Shown here: piece after piece, positions 31,554 to 42,202 of the stretch | Layout of the letters: every line of letters starts with the position of its first letter | How positions within the stretch are numbered: position 1 is the stretch's first letter | Origin: Halieaceae bacterium | GTDB taxonomy: Bacteria; Pseudomonadota; Gammaproteobacteria; Pseudomonadales; Halieaceae | Direction of reading: 5' to 3' | Assembly (NCBI GenBank): GCA_902613175.1 | Contig: CACMGJ010000010.1 | Location: 1-64,000 of the forward strand | Length of the DNA: 64,000 nucleotides | Notes under the pieces: generated by a model | What the model was told of the DNA's origin: nothing | The model's database searches: none | What the model saw: the letters and a program-made list of their open reading frames with translations, nothing else | Program-made: the position numbers and the translations under genes

Positions 31554-32530
31554 AGCATCTGGGCCCGCAGGGTTTGACTCAACTGATGAACCGCCATCGC
31601 ATACATCGCACTGTGGTTATAGCGAGTAATGACGTAAAAATTATGAAGCCCTAACCAGTACTCCTCACCCGATTTACCGTCAAACTTAATGGGGGTCGCC
31701 AACTGATCAGACGACTGCTCAGTCACTGGCTCCAACCCCTTGTCAGTCAGCACATCAATACTAAGCTTGGGCTTTAATCCGACATCAAACAGGGCTGGGT
31801 TTCCGTAGAACTTCGCACGAGTAATCACCTGACCACCGGGTCTCCAGCCATGTTCCACAAAATAATTAGCCACACTCATGATGGCATCGTTCGGATTCGT
31901 CCAGATATCGATGACACCGTCGCCCTCATAGTCCTTCGCGTAAGCGCGATAACTGGAGGGCATGAACTGCCCTAGGCCCATCGCACCCGCATAGGAACCC
32001 TTTAACTCAGCGAGCGGCAAGCCAGACTGATAAGCGAGCTCAAGAAACACCTCGAGTTCTTTGGTGAAAAAGGGTGACCGCCGAGGATAATCAAATGCCA
32101 ACGTCGACAGCGCATCAATGACGCGATACCCGCCTGTGATGCGTCCGTAATAGGTCTCGACGCCAATAATCGCGACGATGACCTCGGATGGCACGCCGGT
32201 GTCCTGAGACACTCGATCTAGCGTTTCCCTATTCTCCCGCCAGAACTTAATGCCCTCTTTTGCCCTTCGATCGGTGAGAAAAATGTCTTGATATTCGGAC
32301 CACGGTTTACTTTTCTCCGCGGGACGCGAAATGGCTTTCAAGATACTTACCTGCCGCGTCGCTTCTGACAAGGCAGACTGCAACCAGTCGCGGTCCACAC
32401 CACGTTCGGCAACACGGTTGATCAGCGCTTCCGCACTCGGATGATCACTGTAGTCAGCGGCTACCGTTAGGGGCAGACAGCCTAAGGTCAGTGATAGTAG
32501 GATCGTCTGAAAACGCATAAAGCCACCCAT
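31550..32530 (-). CDS. mltB: Lytic murein transglycosylase B
   Basis: GVPSEVIVAIIGVETYYGRITGGYRVIDALSTLAFDYPRRSPFF; GSYAGAMGLGQFMPSSYRAYAKDYEGDG. Confidence 0.94.
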   Translation of the reverse strand: MGGFMRFQTILLSLTLGCLPLTVAADYSDHPSAEALINRVAERGVDRDWLQSALSEATRQVSILKAISRPAEKSKPWSEYQDIFLTDRRAKEGIKFWRENRETLDRVSQDTGVPSEVIVAIIGVETYYGRITGGYRVIDALSTLAFDYPRRSPFFTKELEVFLELAYQSGLPLAELKGSYAGAMGLGQFMPSSYRAYAKDYEGDGVIDIWTNPNDAIMSVANYFVEHGWRPGGQVITRAKFYGNPALFDVGLKPKLSIDVLTDKGLEPVTEQSSDQLATPIKFDGKSGEEYWLGLHNFYVITRYNHSAMYAMAVHQLSQTLRAQML

Positions 32531-32587
32531 AGTGTGCTCGCTCCCCTCAGTTAATGTATCTGGGTTGTTATTCCCTAAATCGTGTGC

Positions 32588-33736
32588 TCACCGCATGGTT
32601 CGTGGGACCGGTCTCTCGGTTGAGATCGCCATTAGCATGCCCAAAGCAATCATCATCGACGCCATAGCCGTTCCACCATAGCTCACCATAGGCAATGGCA
32701 CTCCGACAATAGGTAAGAGCCCTGAAACCATTCCAAGGTTCATCACCAATCCAGAAAAGAAGGTTGCAACCAGCGCGCCCCCGAGCATTCGCGCGAAACT
32801 CGACTGCGCCCGCCATGTAATCAGCAGACCCCGACCGAGGATGACAGCGTAAATCAGGAACAGTAGTAAAACGCCGCGAAAACCGAACTCCTCAGCCAAC
32901 ACGGCAATAATGAAGTCGGTGTGACCCTCGGGCAGAAAATCTAATTGCGCCTGACTGCCTTGGGTCCAACCCAGACCTTCCCAACCGCCGGATCCAATCG
33001 CGGTTTTGGACTGGATGATGTTCCATCCAGCGCCAAGCCGATCAGATTCGGGGTTGAACAGTGTAAGCACGCGCTGCTTCTGATAGTCCTTCAGCACGAA
33101 GACCCACGCCGGCCAAATGGAGACGAGGGCGAGTGCCATCATTGAAAAAATATACCGCCACTGAATCCCGGCCATGTAGATGGCGGCCAGGCCACTGGTG
33201 GCAACCAGTAGCGACGTTCCAAGATCAGGTTGCTGCAATATCAATCCAGAGGGCACAGCTACCAGGGCGAAGGCTACTGCGAGCGATCGCAAATCAGGTG
33301 GAAGTGCCTTTTTGGACAACCACCACGCGAGCGCCAAAGGCATCGCTACCTTCATGACCTCCGAGGGCTGAAAGCGAATGAAGCCCAAACTCAGCCAACG
33401 CTGCGCACCTTTAGCACCCACACCAAAGAACGCCACAGCAACGAGTAGGAGCGTGGCCAATGCAAAAATATAGGGCGATACCCCACGCAATGTCTCCAGT
33501 CTGAATTGAGCAGTAATCAACAGGACCATCACGGCCACCACGATGTTACGCATTTGCGCATTCAGGATCACATCAGATTGACCGCTGGCACTGTAAAGAA
33601 CAAATAATCCACCAACACAGAGCATCAGCAGTGGCACCGCAAGCCAGAGATCAATATGAAGCACCTGCAATAACCGGACACGAGCACCCAACTCTCGGGA
33701 AGAGACCTCGGCAACTCGCGCAAAATCGTTACTCAT
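32588..33736 (-). CDS. rodA: Rod shape-determining protein RodA
   Basis: SEDS family; SLGFIRFQPSEVMKVAMPLALAWWL; EEFGFRGVLLLFLIY. Confidence 0.95.
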   Translation of the reverse strand: MSNDFARVAEVSSRELGARVRLLQVLHIDLWLAVPLLMLCVGGLFVLYSASGQSDVILNAQMRNIVVAVMVLLITAQFRLETLRGVSPYIFALATLLLVAVAFFGVGAKGAQRWLSLGFIRFQPSEVMKVAMPLALAWWLSKKALPPDLRSLAVAFALVAVPSGLILQQPDLGTSLLVATSGLAAIYMAGIQWRYIFSMMALALVSIWPAWVFVLKDYQKQRVLTLFNPESDRLGAGWNIIQSKTAIGSGGWEGLGWTQGSQAQLDFLPEGHTDFIIAVLAEEFGFRGVLLLFLIYAVILGRGLLITWRAQSSFARMLGGALVATFFSGLVMNLGMVSGLLPIVGVPLPMVSYGGTAMASMMIALGMLMAISTERPVPRTMR

Positions 33737-35570
33737 CTCGCCTCATCCAGTAATCAAGCACGGCCCGGGCAACCGGGTATGCGGAACTTCCGCCCCCACT
33801 GTTCTCCGTTAAAACGGCTAAAACAATCTCGGGATTCTCGACTGGGGCAAAAGCAACAAACCAGCCATGGTTACGCTGATACTCCGACAACGCCTCTTCA
33901 TCGTAGGTCGCATCTTGCGCAATACCCACAACCTGGGCCGTTCCTGTTTTCCCCGCTACGCTGTAAGTCAAACCCGATCGCATGCCGAAGGCTGTCCCCC
34001 TGACGGACGCTACGGTGTCAACCATACCTGCAAATACCTCGTCCCAATACGCTGTATCTGCTGAGACATTGAGTAGCGGCTCGGGTTCAACGGACCTGCC
34101 GTCCACGGCTGCAACAAACGTGGGCTTGAAGGCGGTACCTCGTGTGGCAAGCACCGTGGTCGCTACCGCTAACTGCAGTGGCGTAGCCAACATGTATCCC
34201 TGGCCAATACCGACTATGAGTGTTTCACCGCCATACCAGCTACTGCCAATGACACGACGCTTCCACTCAGAACTCGGCAAAATTCCTCGCTTTTCACTGG
34301 GCAGATCGACACCCGTCAAGCTGCCAATGCCAAACTCCTCCAGCGACTCGGCGAGGGCATCAATCCCAAAGCGATTCGCGAGCTCGTAGAAATAGACATC
34401 ACATGACTGCGCGATTGAGTCCCGAAGATTCATTTCCTGGGCATGACCCGTGCCGCGCACGCGAAGGATCCAGTCCCTGTATCGACGAGGGTCACCGGGT
34501 AATTGGTAATAACCGGGGTCAGGAATAGCGGTATCGATAGTGATCAAGTCGCGATTTAAACCAGCAAGCCCCAACATGGGCTTGATCGTTGAGGCCGGCG
34601 GATATTGACCCTGAATGACGCGATTTAGTAGTGGCGCATCTCGCGAGTCGCGCAGCTCCGCATAGTCAGAGAAGCTAATTCCGTTCACAAATTTGTTCGG
34701 GTCATAGCGGGGGTTCGAGACCGCAGACAACACGCCCCCAGTTCTCGGATCCAACGCCACCACGGCACCTCGCATGTCCCCCATGGCGGCTGCGGCCACG
34801 CGCTGAAGCTCTATATCAAGGTGCAAAGTCAGCTCAGCACCCGGCACAGGCTCTATCCGGTCGATCACGTCTAACTCGACACCACGTGCATTGGTTTCGA
34901 TACGACTTAACCCTAGTCCTCCTTTCAGGACGTCCTCGTAGTAAGCCTCCAGCCCCACCTTTCCTATGTGACTAATACCCCGATAGGCTTCTTTCTCAGA
35001 CTCATCGACATCATCAATACCAATACGGCCAACGTACCCTAGCGCATGCCCGAGCAGATCTCCCTCAGGATAATGACGCGTTAATTCAGACAGGACAGAC
35101 ACACCAGAAAGTACGTGTTTATTGACCGCGATAACGGCCAATTCCTCATCGGTTAGTCGATACTTCAGAGGCACTGGACTTAGGGGACGCCGACGCTTTC
35201 GCGCTTGCGTGAACAGCTCGATATCAGTCTCAGTCAGGCCCAACAGGTCACTGAGCGTGGTCAACACAATATCGAGATTCTCGGCGCGCTCTGGCGTGAT
35301 GGCCAAGGTAAACGACGGCTGGTTAACCGCGAGGAGATTACCTGATCGGTCGACAATGACACCGCGAGTGGGCGCTACGGTTCGCACCGCAATTCGGTTT
35401 CGGTCTGACTGCGCTCGGAATTCTTCGTTCTGGATAACCTGGAGAGAGAAATAACGGTACAAGAGGCCCATCATTACCAAGACCATTACCGCCGCCAGCA
35501 CCGTGACCCTCCCGTGGGTAATCCGGGTTTCACGCGCCCAATCTTGCATTTGGTTAAGCTGGCGTGCCAT
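33729..35570 (-). CDS. mrdA: Penicillin-binding protein 2
   Basis: PTRGVIVDRSGNLLAVNQPSF; YPPASTIKPMLGLAGL; VAGKTGTAQVV. Confidence 0.96.
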   Translation of the reverse strand: MARQLNQMQDWARETRITHGRVTVLAAVMVLVMMGLLYRYFSLQVIQNEEFRAQSDRNRIAVRTVAPTRGVIVDRSGNLLAVNQPSFTLAITPERAENLDIVLTTLSDLLGLTETDIELFTQARKRRRPLSPVPLKYRLTDEELAVIAVNKHVLSGVSVLSELTRHYPEGDLLGHALGYVGRIGIDDVDESEKEAYRGISHIGKVGLEAYYEDVLKGGLGLSRIETNARGVELDVIDRIEPVPGAELTLHLDIELQRVAAAAMGDMRGAVVALDPRTGGVLSAVSNPRYDPNKFVNGISFSDYAELRDSRDAPLLNRVIQGQYPPASTIKPMLGLAGLNRDLITIDTAIPDPGYYQLPGDPRRYRDWILRVRGTGHAQEMNLRDSIAQSCDVYFYELANRFGIDALAESLEEFGIGSLTGVDLPSEKRGILPSSEWKRRVIGSSWYGGETLIVGIGQGYMLATPLQLAVATTVLATRGTAFKPTFVAAVDGRSVEPEPLLNVSADTAYWDEVFAGMVDTVASVRGTAFGMRSGLTYSVAGKTGTAQVVGIAQDATYDEEALSEYQRNHGWFVAFAPVENPEIVLAVLTENSGGGSSAYPVARAVLDYWMRRDE

Positions 35571-35618
35571 TAGCGTCTTATCTTGTTACCTCAGTGCACT
35601 GTGCCACAGGACGACGCC

Positions 35619-36080
35619 TCATGCTCGGTGATAGGGGTGTCCCGCATTAATTGACCAGGCTCGGTACAGCTGTTCCGCCAAAATCACTCGCACCAGCGGA
35701 TGTGGCAGTGTTATCCGACCCAGGGACCACCGTGCACTTGCCTTTGCTTTCAGCGAGGGATGAAGTCCGTCAGGGCCGCCGATGACAAATGCGATTTTCG
35801 AGCCATCGCTCTGCCACGTCGCGAGGGTCTCAGCAATGGTCTCGGTCGAGATCACCTTCCCTTCCACGTCCAAAACCACCATTAGCTCTTGGGGCTTCAA
35901 CCGTCGCTCGATAGCAGCTGCTTCCTCAAGCCTACGGCTTTCAGCGGTGTCTCTCGCTCGTTTGGAGGCGGGCAACTCAACCCATTCAATTGAGGCTTCG
36001 CGAGGCAGTCGTTTGACGTAGTCATCGGCACCATCGCTCACCCACTGGGGCATGCGCGTACCAATTGCCAAAACACGCAT
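35619..36080 (-). CDS. rlmH: 23S rRNA pseudouridine1915 N3-methyltransferase RlmH
   Basis: AFVIGGPDGLHPSLKAKASARWSLGRITLPHPLVRVILAEQLYRAWSINAGHPYHR. Confidence 0.97.
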   Translation of the reverse strand: MRVLAIGTRMPQWVSDGADDYVKRLPREASIEWVELPASKRARDTAESRRLEEAAAIERRLKPQELMVVLDVEGKVISTETIAETLATWQSDGSKIAFVIGGPDGLHPSLKAKASARWSLGRITLPHPLVRVILAEQLYRAWSINAGHPYHRA

Positions 36081-36083
36081 TGA

Positions 36084-36458
36084 CTATCCCCAGGAATCTG
36101 AGACTGCGTCTGGCTCTACAGCGGTCTCGGGTTCTCCTGACCACAACCGCTCAAGGTCATAAAAGCTTCGCGCGGCGGGCTGCATCACATGAACAACAAC
36201 GTCGCCAAGATCGACTAAAACCCAATCAGCGTCATTTTCACCTTCGACACCGATCGGTGGACACCCAGCCTCTTTAGCTCTGACAACGACATTATCGGCA
36301 AGTGACTTCACATGGCGAGACGAATTGCCACTTGCAACCACAAGAAAATCCATCACGGAACTGAGTCCACGGACATCCACTATTTTCGTATCAACTGCTT
36401 TTAGATCGTCTAGGGCATCGACCACAAGGTCGGTAATGATTGCATCTGTCGGGGTCAA
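36084..36458 (-). CDS. rsfS: Ribosome silencing factor RsfS
   Basis: [19 protein letters not shown]...[29 protein letters not shown]. Confidence 0.96.
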   Translation of the reverse strand: MTPTDAIITDLVVDALDDLKAVDTKIVDVRGLSSVMDFLVVASGNSSRHVKSLADNVVVRAKEAGCPPIGVEGENDADWVLVDLGDVVVHVMQPAARSFYDLERLWSGEPETAVEPDAVSDSWG

Positions 36459-37132
36459 AGAACTGCCTCAGTCTGGCTCAAATTTTCATACAGTTTGTGA
36501 TGCCTAATATACTCCATAACCGGGTATGGAATCATCTCTGTCTCGCGTTCGCCTGACTTCAGTGACTGCCGTATTTCCGATGATGAGACATCAACCAGAA
36601 GACATTCGAGCCGCGATACACATCCCGCCGGCAGCGATGACAGTTGGGCTAAGGGCGCTTCACGATCATGCCACCAGGCAGCCACCTCAGATGGAATCGC
36701 TAAAAATTCTCCTGGTCGATTGGCCACAATAAGGTGAGCGTAATCGGTCAGTACCTGCCAGCGCGACCACTGATTTAGCGTCGGCAGCAAGTCATCACCG
36801 ATCAGGAAATAGATCGTTGCGTCACTGCCCATCTCTTGGCGCAGTTCCTGAAGACTATCCACCGTATAAGACGGCCCTTCCCTTTCGAGCTCACGCGTAT
36901 CGAGCTGAAGTTCAGGAAATTCGGTCATCGCGAGATCGAGCATGGCAAGTCGATGTTCGGCGCTCACCGAGTGCTGGGTTTTTAACGGGGACTGTGCGGC
37001 CGGCATAATGCACATAGCGTTGAGCGCTAGCCTGCGTTTGGCATCGCTCGCGACTTTGAGGTGCCCATAATGAACAGGATTAAAACTCCCACCCATAATG
37101 CCGATATGTCGGTTAGGCGCGGATGTGACCAT
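36455..37132 (-). CDS. nadD: Nicotinate-nucleotide adenylyltransferase (likely start [11 protein letters not shown] at 37132)
   Basis: [37 protein letters not shown]; start overlaps proA end. Confidence 0.94.
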   Translation of the reverse strand: MVTSAPNRHIGIMGGSFNPVHYGHLKVASDAKRRLALNAMCIMPAAQSPLKTQHSVSAEHRLAMLDLAMTEFPELQLDTRELEREGPSYTVDSLQELRQEMGSDATIYFLIGDDLLPTLNQWSRWQVLTDYAHLIVANRPGEFLAIPSEVAAWWHDREAPLAQLSSLPAGCVSRLECLLVDVSSSEIRQSLKSGERETEMIPYPVMEYIRHHKLYENLSQTEAVL

Positions 37133-38369
37133 TGCCCAGAACGACGTATTTTTGACTGGTGAGCCCCTCCAGACCCACTGGACCGCGGGCGTGGATTTTA
37201 TCCGTGGAAATACCGATCTCAGCGCCCAACCCGTACTCGAACCCATCAGCAAACCGTGTTGAGGCATTCACCATCACAGAGCTGGAATCGACCGCCCTCA
37301 GAAATTGCATCGCACTGCAGTGACACTTGGTAACGATGCCATCCGTGTGGCCTGAACCAAACCGCGCAATGTGATCGACAGCGGCATCAAAATCTTCGAC
37401 CACTTTGATCGACAAGATGGGCGCAAGGTACTCGGTGGACCAATCCTCTTCCGATGCCAGCGCACAGTCCTCGCCCAACCAGGCGCAGGTTTGCTCGCAG
37501 CCGCGGAGCACGACACCCTTTTCTAGCAATGAGCGTGCGAGTTCCGGAAGCAGTGCGGCGCACTCGCTATCGATGAGCAGTGATTCCATCGTGTTACAGG
37601 TCCCGTAGCGATGGGTTTTTGCATTGACTGCAAGCTCAATCGCCATGGCTGGGTCCGCATCACTATGGATGTATAAATGGCAAATACCATCTAAGTGCTT
37701 AAGCACGGGCACTGTAGCATCGCTCGCAACGCGTTCGATCAATCCCTTGCCGCCCCGAGGAACCACCATATCTACGACACCGTTAAGCTTGACCATGGCC
37801 GATACGGCCTCTCTATCAGTCGTATCGAGCACTTGAACCGCTTGCGCAGGCAAGCCGGCGGCTTCAAGCCCCGCCTGAATACAGCTTGCCAAGACCAGGT
37901 TGGAGCGAAGGGCCTCAGAGCCGCCACGCAGCAGCACGGCATTACCCGACTTCAGACAGAGGCTTGCGGCATCGATCGTGACATTGGGGCGCGACTCATA
38001 AATGATGCCGATAAGGCCGAGCGGCACGCGCATCTTGCCCACTTGTATACCGGACTCCATCGACTTCAAGCCCTCGATCCCACCGATGGGATCCGGTAAC
38101 GCTTGCACAATCGCCAAAGACTCTAGCATGCCATCTACTCGCGTCTCGGTGAGTTCAAGGCGATCAATTAAGGCCGCATCAAGACCCGCGTCATGAGCTG
38201 CCGAGAGATCCATCGTATTCGCATCGAGCAGCGATTGTCGCTGGCTTTGTATTGTGCCGGCGATGGCCTCCAATACCGCGTTACGCACTGACACATGCGA
38301 ATTCGCCACAAGTTTTGAGGCGCTCTTCGCGGATATCGCTAGGTCTTTGACGTACTGCTGAACCGACAA
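37113..38369 (-). CDS. proA: Glutamate-5-semialdehyde dehydrogenase
   Basis: [74 protein letters not shown]. Confidence 0.97.
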   Translation of the reverse strand: MSVQQYVKDLAISAKSASKLVANSHVSVRNAVLEAIAGTIQSQRQSLLDANTMDLSAAHDAGLDAALIDRLELTETRVDGMLESLAIVQALPDPIGGIEGLKSMESGIQVGKMRVPLGLIGIIYESRPNVTIDAASLCLKSGNAVLLRGGSEALRSNLVLASCIQAGLEAAGLPAQAVQVLDTTDREAVSAMVKLNGVVDMVVPRGGKGLIERVASDATVPVLKHLDGICHLYIHSDADPAMAIELAVNAKTHRYGTCNTMESLLIDSECAALLPELARSLLEKGVVLRGCEQTCAWLGEDCALASEEDWSTEYLAPILSIKVVEDFDAAVDHIARFGSGHTDGIVTKCHCSAMQFLRAVDSSSVMVNASTRFADGFEYGLGAEIGISTDKIHARGPVGLEGLTSQKYVVLGNGHIRA

Positions 38370-38426
38370 TGGTCTGACTCCCGGTGGTGAGCGGCGGAGT
38401 ATACGCTAAGACGCCAAAACATTGTT

Positions 38427-38445
38427 GACAATGGTTCTCATTAAC
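38427..38445. promoter_or_regulatory. Putative Fur box upstream of bfd
   Basis: GACAATGGTTCTCATTAAC, 14/19 matches by eye to GATAATGATAATCATTATC. Confidence 0.6.
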
Positions 38446-38459
38446 ATTACCATTCTCGT

Positions 38460-38657
38460 ATGTATGTATGTATTTGTAAAGGCGTCACCGACCGTGCCAT
38501 TCGCGAGCAGGTAGCTTCCGGTGCGCGCTCACTCGCCGAGGTAAGCCGCGCAACAGGTTGCTCCACACAGTGTGGCAAGTGCTCTTGCTTTGCCGAATCC
38601 CTGGTCAGCGAAGCACTCAATCGCGGCGTGCAAATACAGGCAGCTCGCCGCGCCTAA
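38460..38657 (+). CDS. bfd: Bacterioferritin-associated ferredoxin
   Basis: MYVCICKGVTDRAIREQV...CSTQCGKCSCFAES; BFD-type [2Fe-2S] Cys pattern. Confidence 0.93.
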   Translation: MYVCICKGVTDRAIREQVASGARSLAEVSRATGCSTQCGKCSCFAESLVSEALNRGVQIQAARRA

Positions 38658-38671
38658 ATGCGATTGCGGTT

Positions 38672-38690
38672 GCGAATCGTTCCCATTATC
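38672..38690. promoter_or_regulatory. Putative second Fur-like site upstream of bfr
   Basis: GCGAATCGTTCCCATTATC, 12/19 to Fur consensus; shares GTTCYCATTAWC with the bfd site. Confidence 0.4.
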
Positions 38691-38780
38691 TTTTCTTTTA
38701 AAAACAATAAGTTACGCTTTTTTTAGTCTGCGTTTCGCGCTATCCTATGGCCTAATATCAACACGCCAGGACTATCCGTG

Positions 38781-39272
38781 ATGAAAGGCAACTCAGACGT
38801 TATTCGCCACCTCAACAAAATTCTTTACAACGAACTTGTCGCTATCAACCAGTACTTTTTGCACGCCAAGATGTACAAGGACATGGGACTTACCGAACTC
38901 GCCGAGCACGAGTATCACGAGTCCATCGATGAGATGAAGCATGCCGACGAATTGGTCGAGCGCATTCTGTTTTTAGAGGGCATCCCCAACCTGCAGGACT
39001 TGGGAAAACTGAGAATTGGTGAAACACCCCGTGAGATGCTCGAGTGTGATCTCCAGCTAGAGCATGTCGCGCATGAAGACCTGAAGGCAACCGTCAAATG
39101 CTGCGAAGATGTGGGCGACTACGTATCGCGCGACCTGGCAAAGCGGATTCTAGACGCTGAGGAAGAGCATATTGACTGGCTCGAGACGCAGCTATCGCTC
39201 ATGGATCGCGTGGGAGAACAGAATTACCTTCAGACCGCGATGAAAACGGTCAAGCCAAGTGAGGGAAGTTAA
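38781..39272 (+). CDS. bfr: Bacterioferritin
   Basis: [56 protein letters not shown]. Confidence 0.96.
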   Translation: MKGNSDVIRHLNKILYNELVAINQYFLHAKMYKDMGLTELAEHEYHESIDEMKHADELVERILFLEGIPNLQDLGKLRIGETPREMLECDLQLEHVAHEDLKATVKCCEDVGDYVSRDLAKRILDAEEEHIDWLETQLSLMDRVGEQNYLQTAMKTVKPSEGS

Positions 39273-39294
39273 AGAAAGCTGGTTAAAGTCGGTT

Positions 39295-39320
39295 AAAAAG
39301 ACCGTCGTTTTCAGACGGTC
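39295..39320 (-). terminator. Terminator downstream of grxD
   Basis: Minus: GACCGTC-TGAAAAC-GACGGTC followed by TTTTT. Confidence 0.65.
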
Positions 39321-39335
39321 GGCCGCGCTCCGAGT

Positions 39336-39659
39336 TTAAGACTCGGAGTCACCCTCACCGACAATGAGTTCGCGTAATTCGCCGGTTTCGTCCATGTCGC
39401 AGACTATGTCGCAACCGCCGATTAGCTCTCCATCAACCCAAAGTTGCGGGAAGGTAGGCCAGTTACCGTAAGCCGGTAAGTTCGCTCGGATCTCAGGGTT
39501 GCTTAGCACGTCGACGTAGGCAAATTTCTGACCGCAACCCATAAGCGCCTGCACCGTACGCGCTGAAAAACCGCACTGCGGCTGATTTGGGGAGCCTTTC
39601 ATGTAAAGGATCACACGATTGTTCTCGATCTGATCATTAATGGTCTCCATAATATCCAT
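39336..39659 (-). CDS. grxD: Monothiol glutaredoxin Grx4
   Basis: VILYMKGSPNQPQCGFSARTVQAL...WPTFPQLWVDGELIGGCDIV. Confidence 0.95.
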   Translation of the reverse strand: MDIMETINDQIENNRVILYMKGSPNQPQCGFSARTVQALMGCGQKFAYVDVLSNPEIRANLPAYGNWPTFPQLWVDGELIGGCDIVCDMDETGELRELIVGEGDSES

Positions 39660-39769
39660 TGCTAGTCTCCGCGCCGTAGTTAGCTCTAATTCAATTACTC
39701 GCGAGCGAGAGTCTATCAGAAGCCATGCGCGGTAAGTCGTAAAATCGACAATTAAAGGTAATAATAGCC

Positions 39770-40942
39770 ATGTCAGCCATCATGCCCACATACGGTCGAT
39801 TACCCGTAACATTTGCGTCGGGTGCAGGCGCCTACCTCACCGACCAAAAGGGCGAGCAATATCTTGATGCGCTGTCTGGCATTGCCGTCACCAATCTCGG
39901 CCACTCTCACCCGAGCGTCACGCGTGCTATCACCGAGCAAGCAGAAAGCCTGTTACACACGTCCAACCTTTACGGTATTGCACAGCAAGAGCGACTGGCT
40001 GCAGAACTCAATCAACTCACCGGCATGGAACGCATCTTCTTTTGCAACTCGGGAGCAGAGGCGAACGAGACGGCCATCAAGATGGCAAGGCGCCACGGCC
40101 ATAATAAAGGTATTGCCAATCCTCAGATTGTGGTCTTGGAGGGCGCCTTTCATGGACGAACCATGGGTGCCCTATCAGCGACGGGCAGTGCTGCGATTCA
40201 AGCAGCCTTCAAACCCCTACTGCCGGGCTTTATTCGGATTGCGAGAAATGACGCCGAAGCGCTGGAGGCTCTCGCAAAAACACGAGATGACATCGTCGCG
40301 ATCCACCTAGAGCCCGTGCAGGGCGAGAGTGGAATATACCCTCTGGACCGTGGGTTTCTGGCGTGCGTGCGCGAACTCTGCGATCAAGAAGACTGGTTGC
40401 TCAGTTTTGACGAGGTACAGTCCGGTAACGGTCGATGCGGAGCCCTGTATGTCTTTCAACGCCTCGGGATCATCCCGGACGTCTTAGCCACAGCAAAGGG
40501 ACTGGGTAACGGCTTACCCATAGGCGCGTGTCTGGCTCGCGGGCGTGCCAGCGATTTGCTAGTTGCAGGCGACCATGGAACCACCTACGGGGGCAACCCT
40601 ATCTGCTGCGCTGCCGCAAGCGCCGTTATCAACACCTTAAGCGCAGACCAGCTCTGGGATCGGGCCGATATCATCCGCGCAGCCATCTTTGAAGGCTTGG
40701 ATTCAGAGATCGCCGATGGAGACTTGATTCGCGATCGTCGTGGTGTAGGGCTTATGATTGGCATTGAACCCACGGTTCCCACAGAAAACCTGGTCCGAAT
40801 GGCACTGGATAGACACCTATTGATCAATGTTGCCGGCGGCAACACCATCCGACTACTACCACCGCTGGTCATGAGTACGGATGATGCACGACGTGTTGGG
40901 GCTACCGTCGCCGACATTGTGAATTCACTCAAAGATGCTTAA
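39770..40942 (+). CDS. argD: Acetylornithine aminotransferase
   Basis: SGAEANETAIKMARRHG; FHGRTMGALSATGS; LSFDEVQSGNGRCGALY; TTYGGNPICCAAA. Confidence 0.92.
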   Translation: MSAIMPTYGRLPVTFASGAGAYLTDQKGEQYLDALSGIAVTNLGHSHPSVTRAITEQAESLLHTSNLYGIAQQERLAAELNQLTGMERIFFCNSGAEANETAIKMARRHGHNKGIANPQIVVLEGAFHGRTMGALSATGSAAIQAAFKPLLPGFIRIARNDAEALEALAKTRDDIVAIHLEPVQGESGIYPLDRGFLACVRELCDQEDWLLSFDEVQSGNGRCGALYVFQRLGIIPDVLATAKGLGNGLPIGACLARGRASDLLVAGDHGTTYGGNPICCAAASAVINTLSADQLWDRADIIRAAIFEGLDSEIADGDLIRDRRGVGLMIGIEPTVPTENLVRMALDRHLLINVAGGNTIRLLPPLVMSTDDARRVGATVADIVNSLKDA

Positions 40943-40966
40943 CTCATGGGATTGTAGGACAGACGT

Positions 40967-41872
40967 ATGAACACGCCCCGCCACTTTCTGACACTGAATG
41001 ACCTGTCCTCGGACGAGCTGCTTGCGGTTTTAAGGCGGGCATCAGAGCTCAAGCAGATGCAACGCAATGGGACACCTCACGCGTCGCTCACCGGGAAAGT
41101 GATGGCCATGATTTTCGCCAAAGCATCGACACGAACGCGCGTTTCTTTTGAAGCCGGGATGACACAGCTTGGTGGCAGCGCCATATTCCTCTCATCCAGC
41201 GCCACACAGATGGGCCGCGGCGAACCCGTGGAGGATACGGCAAGAGTGATATCGTCGATGGTCGATATTGTGATGATACGAACATTCGATCATCAAGAGG
41301 TCGAAACCTTCGCAGCGAACTCGAGCGTGCCCGTCATCAACGCATTGACAAATGACTTCCACCCCTGCCAGCTACTTGCTGATATGCAAACATGGTTCGA
41401 GCATCGCGGCGATATGCGAGGAAAAACAGCCTGTTGGCTCGGCGACGGCAACAACATGTGTCACTCCTACATTAATGCGGCAAAGCTACTGGGCTTTCAT
41501 TTGCGCATTGCCTGCCCCGAAGCTTATGAGCCCTCACCGGTGGTTCTTGCGGCGGCGGGAGATGCGGTAACCATCGAGCCAGATCCAAAAGTAGCGGTTG
41601 CCGGCTCACACCTGCTAGTCACCGATGTTTGGGCATCTATGGGGCAGGAGTCCGAGGCCAGTGAGCGCAATAGCGCGTTAAAAGCCTATCAACTCAATCG
41701 GGAGCTTCTTGACCTCGCCGACGATGAAGCAATTTACTTGCATTGCCTGCCGGCACATCGAGGCGAAGAGATCACCGCCGAACTGATGGATGACCCTAAC
41801 TCAGTTATCTGGGATGAGGCTGAGAACCGACTGCACGCCCAAAAGGCGTTGGTCGAATTTCTCCTGAGCTAG
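40967..41872 (+). CDS. argF: Ornithine carbamoyltransferase
   Basis: [48 protein letters not shown]. Confidence 0.96.
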   Translation: MNTPRHFLTLNDLSSDELLAVLRRASELKQMQRNGTPHASLTGKVMAMIFAKASTRTRVSFEAGMTQLGGSAIFLSSSATQMGRGEPVEDTARVISSMVDIVMIRTFDHQEVETFAANSSVPVINALTNDFHPCQLLADMQTWFEHRGDMRGKTACWLGDGNNMCHSYINAAKLLGFHLRIACPEAYEPSPVVLAAAGDAVTIEPDPKVAVAGSHLLVTDVWASMGQESEASERNSALKAYQLNRELLDLADDEAIYLHCLPAHRGEEITAELMDDPNSVIWDEAENRLHAQKALVEFLLS

Positions 41873-41997
41873 TAGCTACCTTACAGGCAATGACGGCCAG
41901 CTTTTGAGCCACCAACTGCCTGCCGATTTATTGCATTGATGTGACATACAGCCCGCATCAATGTGAGTTATTTCAAAACGACTTCAGCACCCCTCAT

Positions 41998-42015
41998 AGT
42001 TAGTAAGCACTAACT
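41998..42015. promoter_or_regulatory. Perfect inverted repeat upstream of nrdA (operator candidate)
   Basis: AGTTAGT-AAGC-ACTAACT. Confidence 0.35.
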
Positions 42016-42032
42016 TCTTAGAACGCCACATC

Positions 42033-42041
42033 TTATCCACA
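42033..42041 (+). promoter_or_regulatory. Consensus DnaA box upstream of nrdA
   Basis: Exact TTATCCACA. Confidence 0.55.
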
Positions 42042-42085
42042 AGAAATCCGCTGGCTTTTGGGCTTGCATTCAACCCTATACCGCC

Positions 42086-42125
42086 CTATCTTGGGGACAG
42101 AATATGACGCAACCCCAATATGTGG
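42086..42125. promoter_or_regulatory. Possible tandem NrdR boxes
   Basis: CAATATGTGG (42116-42125) 8/10 to CWATATATWG core; weaker CTATCTTGGG (42086-42095) 6/10, 30 bp upstream. Confidence 0.3.
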
Positions 42126-42202
42126 TGAGAAGCACGATAAGAAACACCTCGTGATGGACCGGTTGCAAACCCACGAAAAGACGAGTTAAAGGTGAAGATA
42201 GA

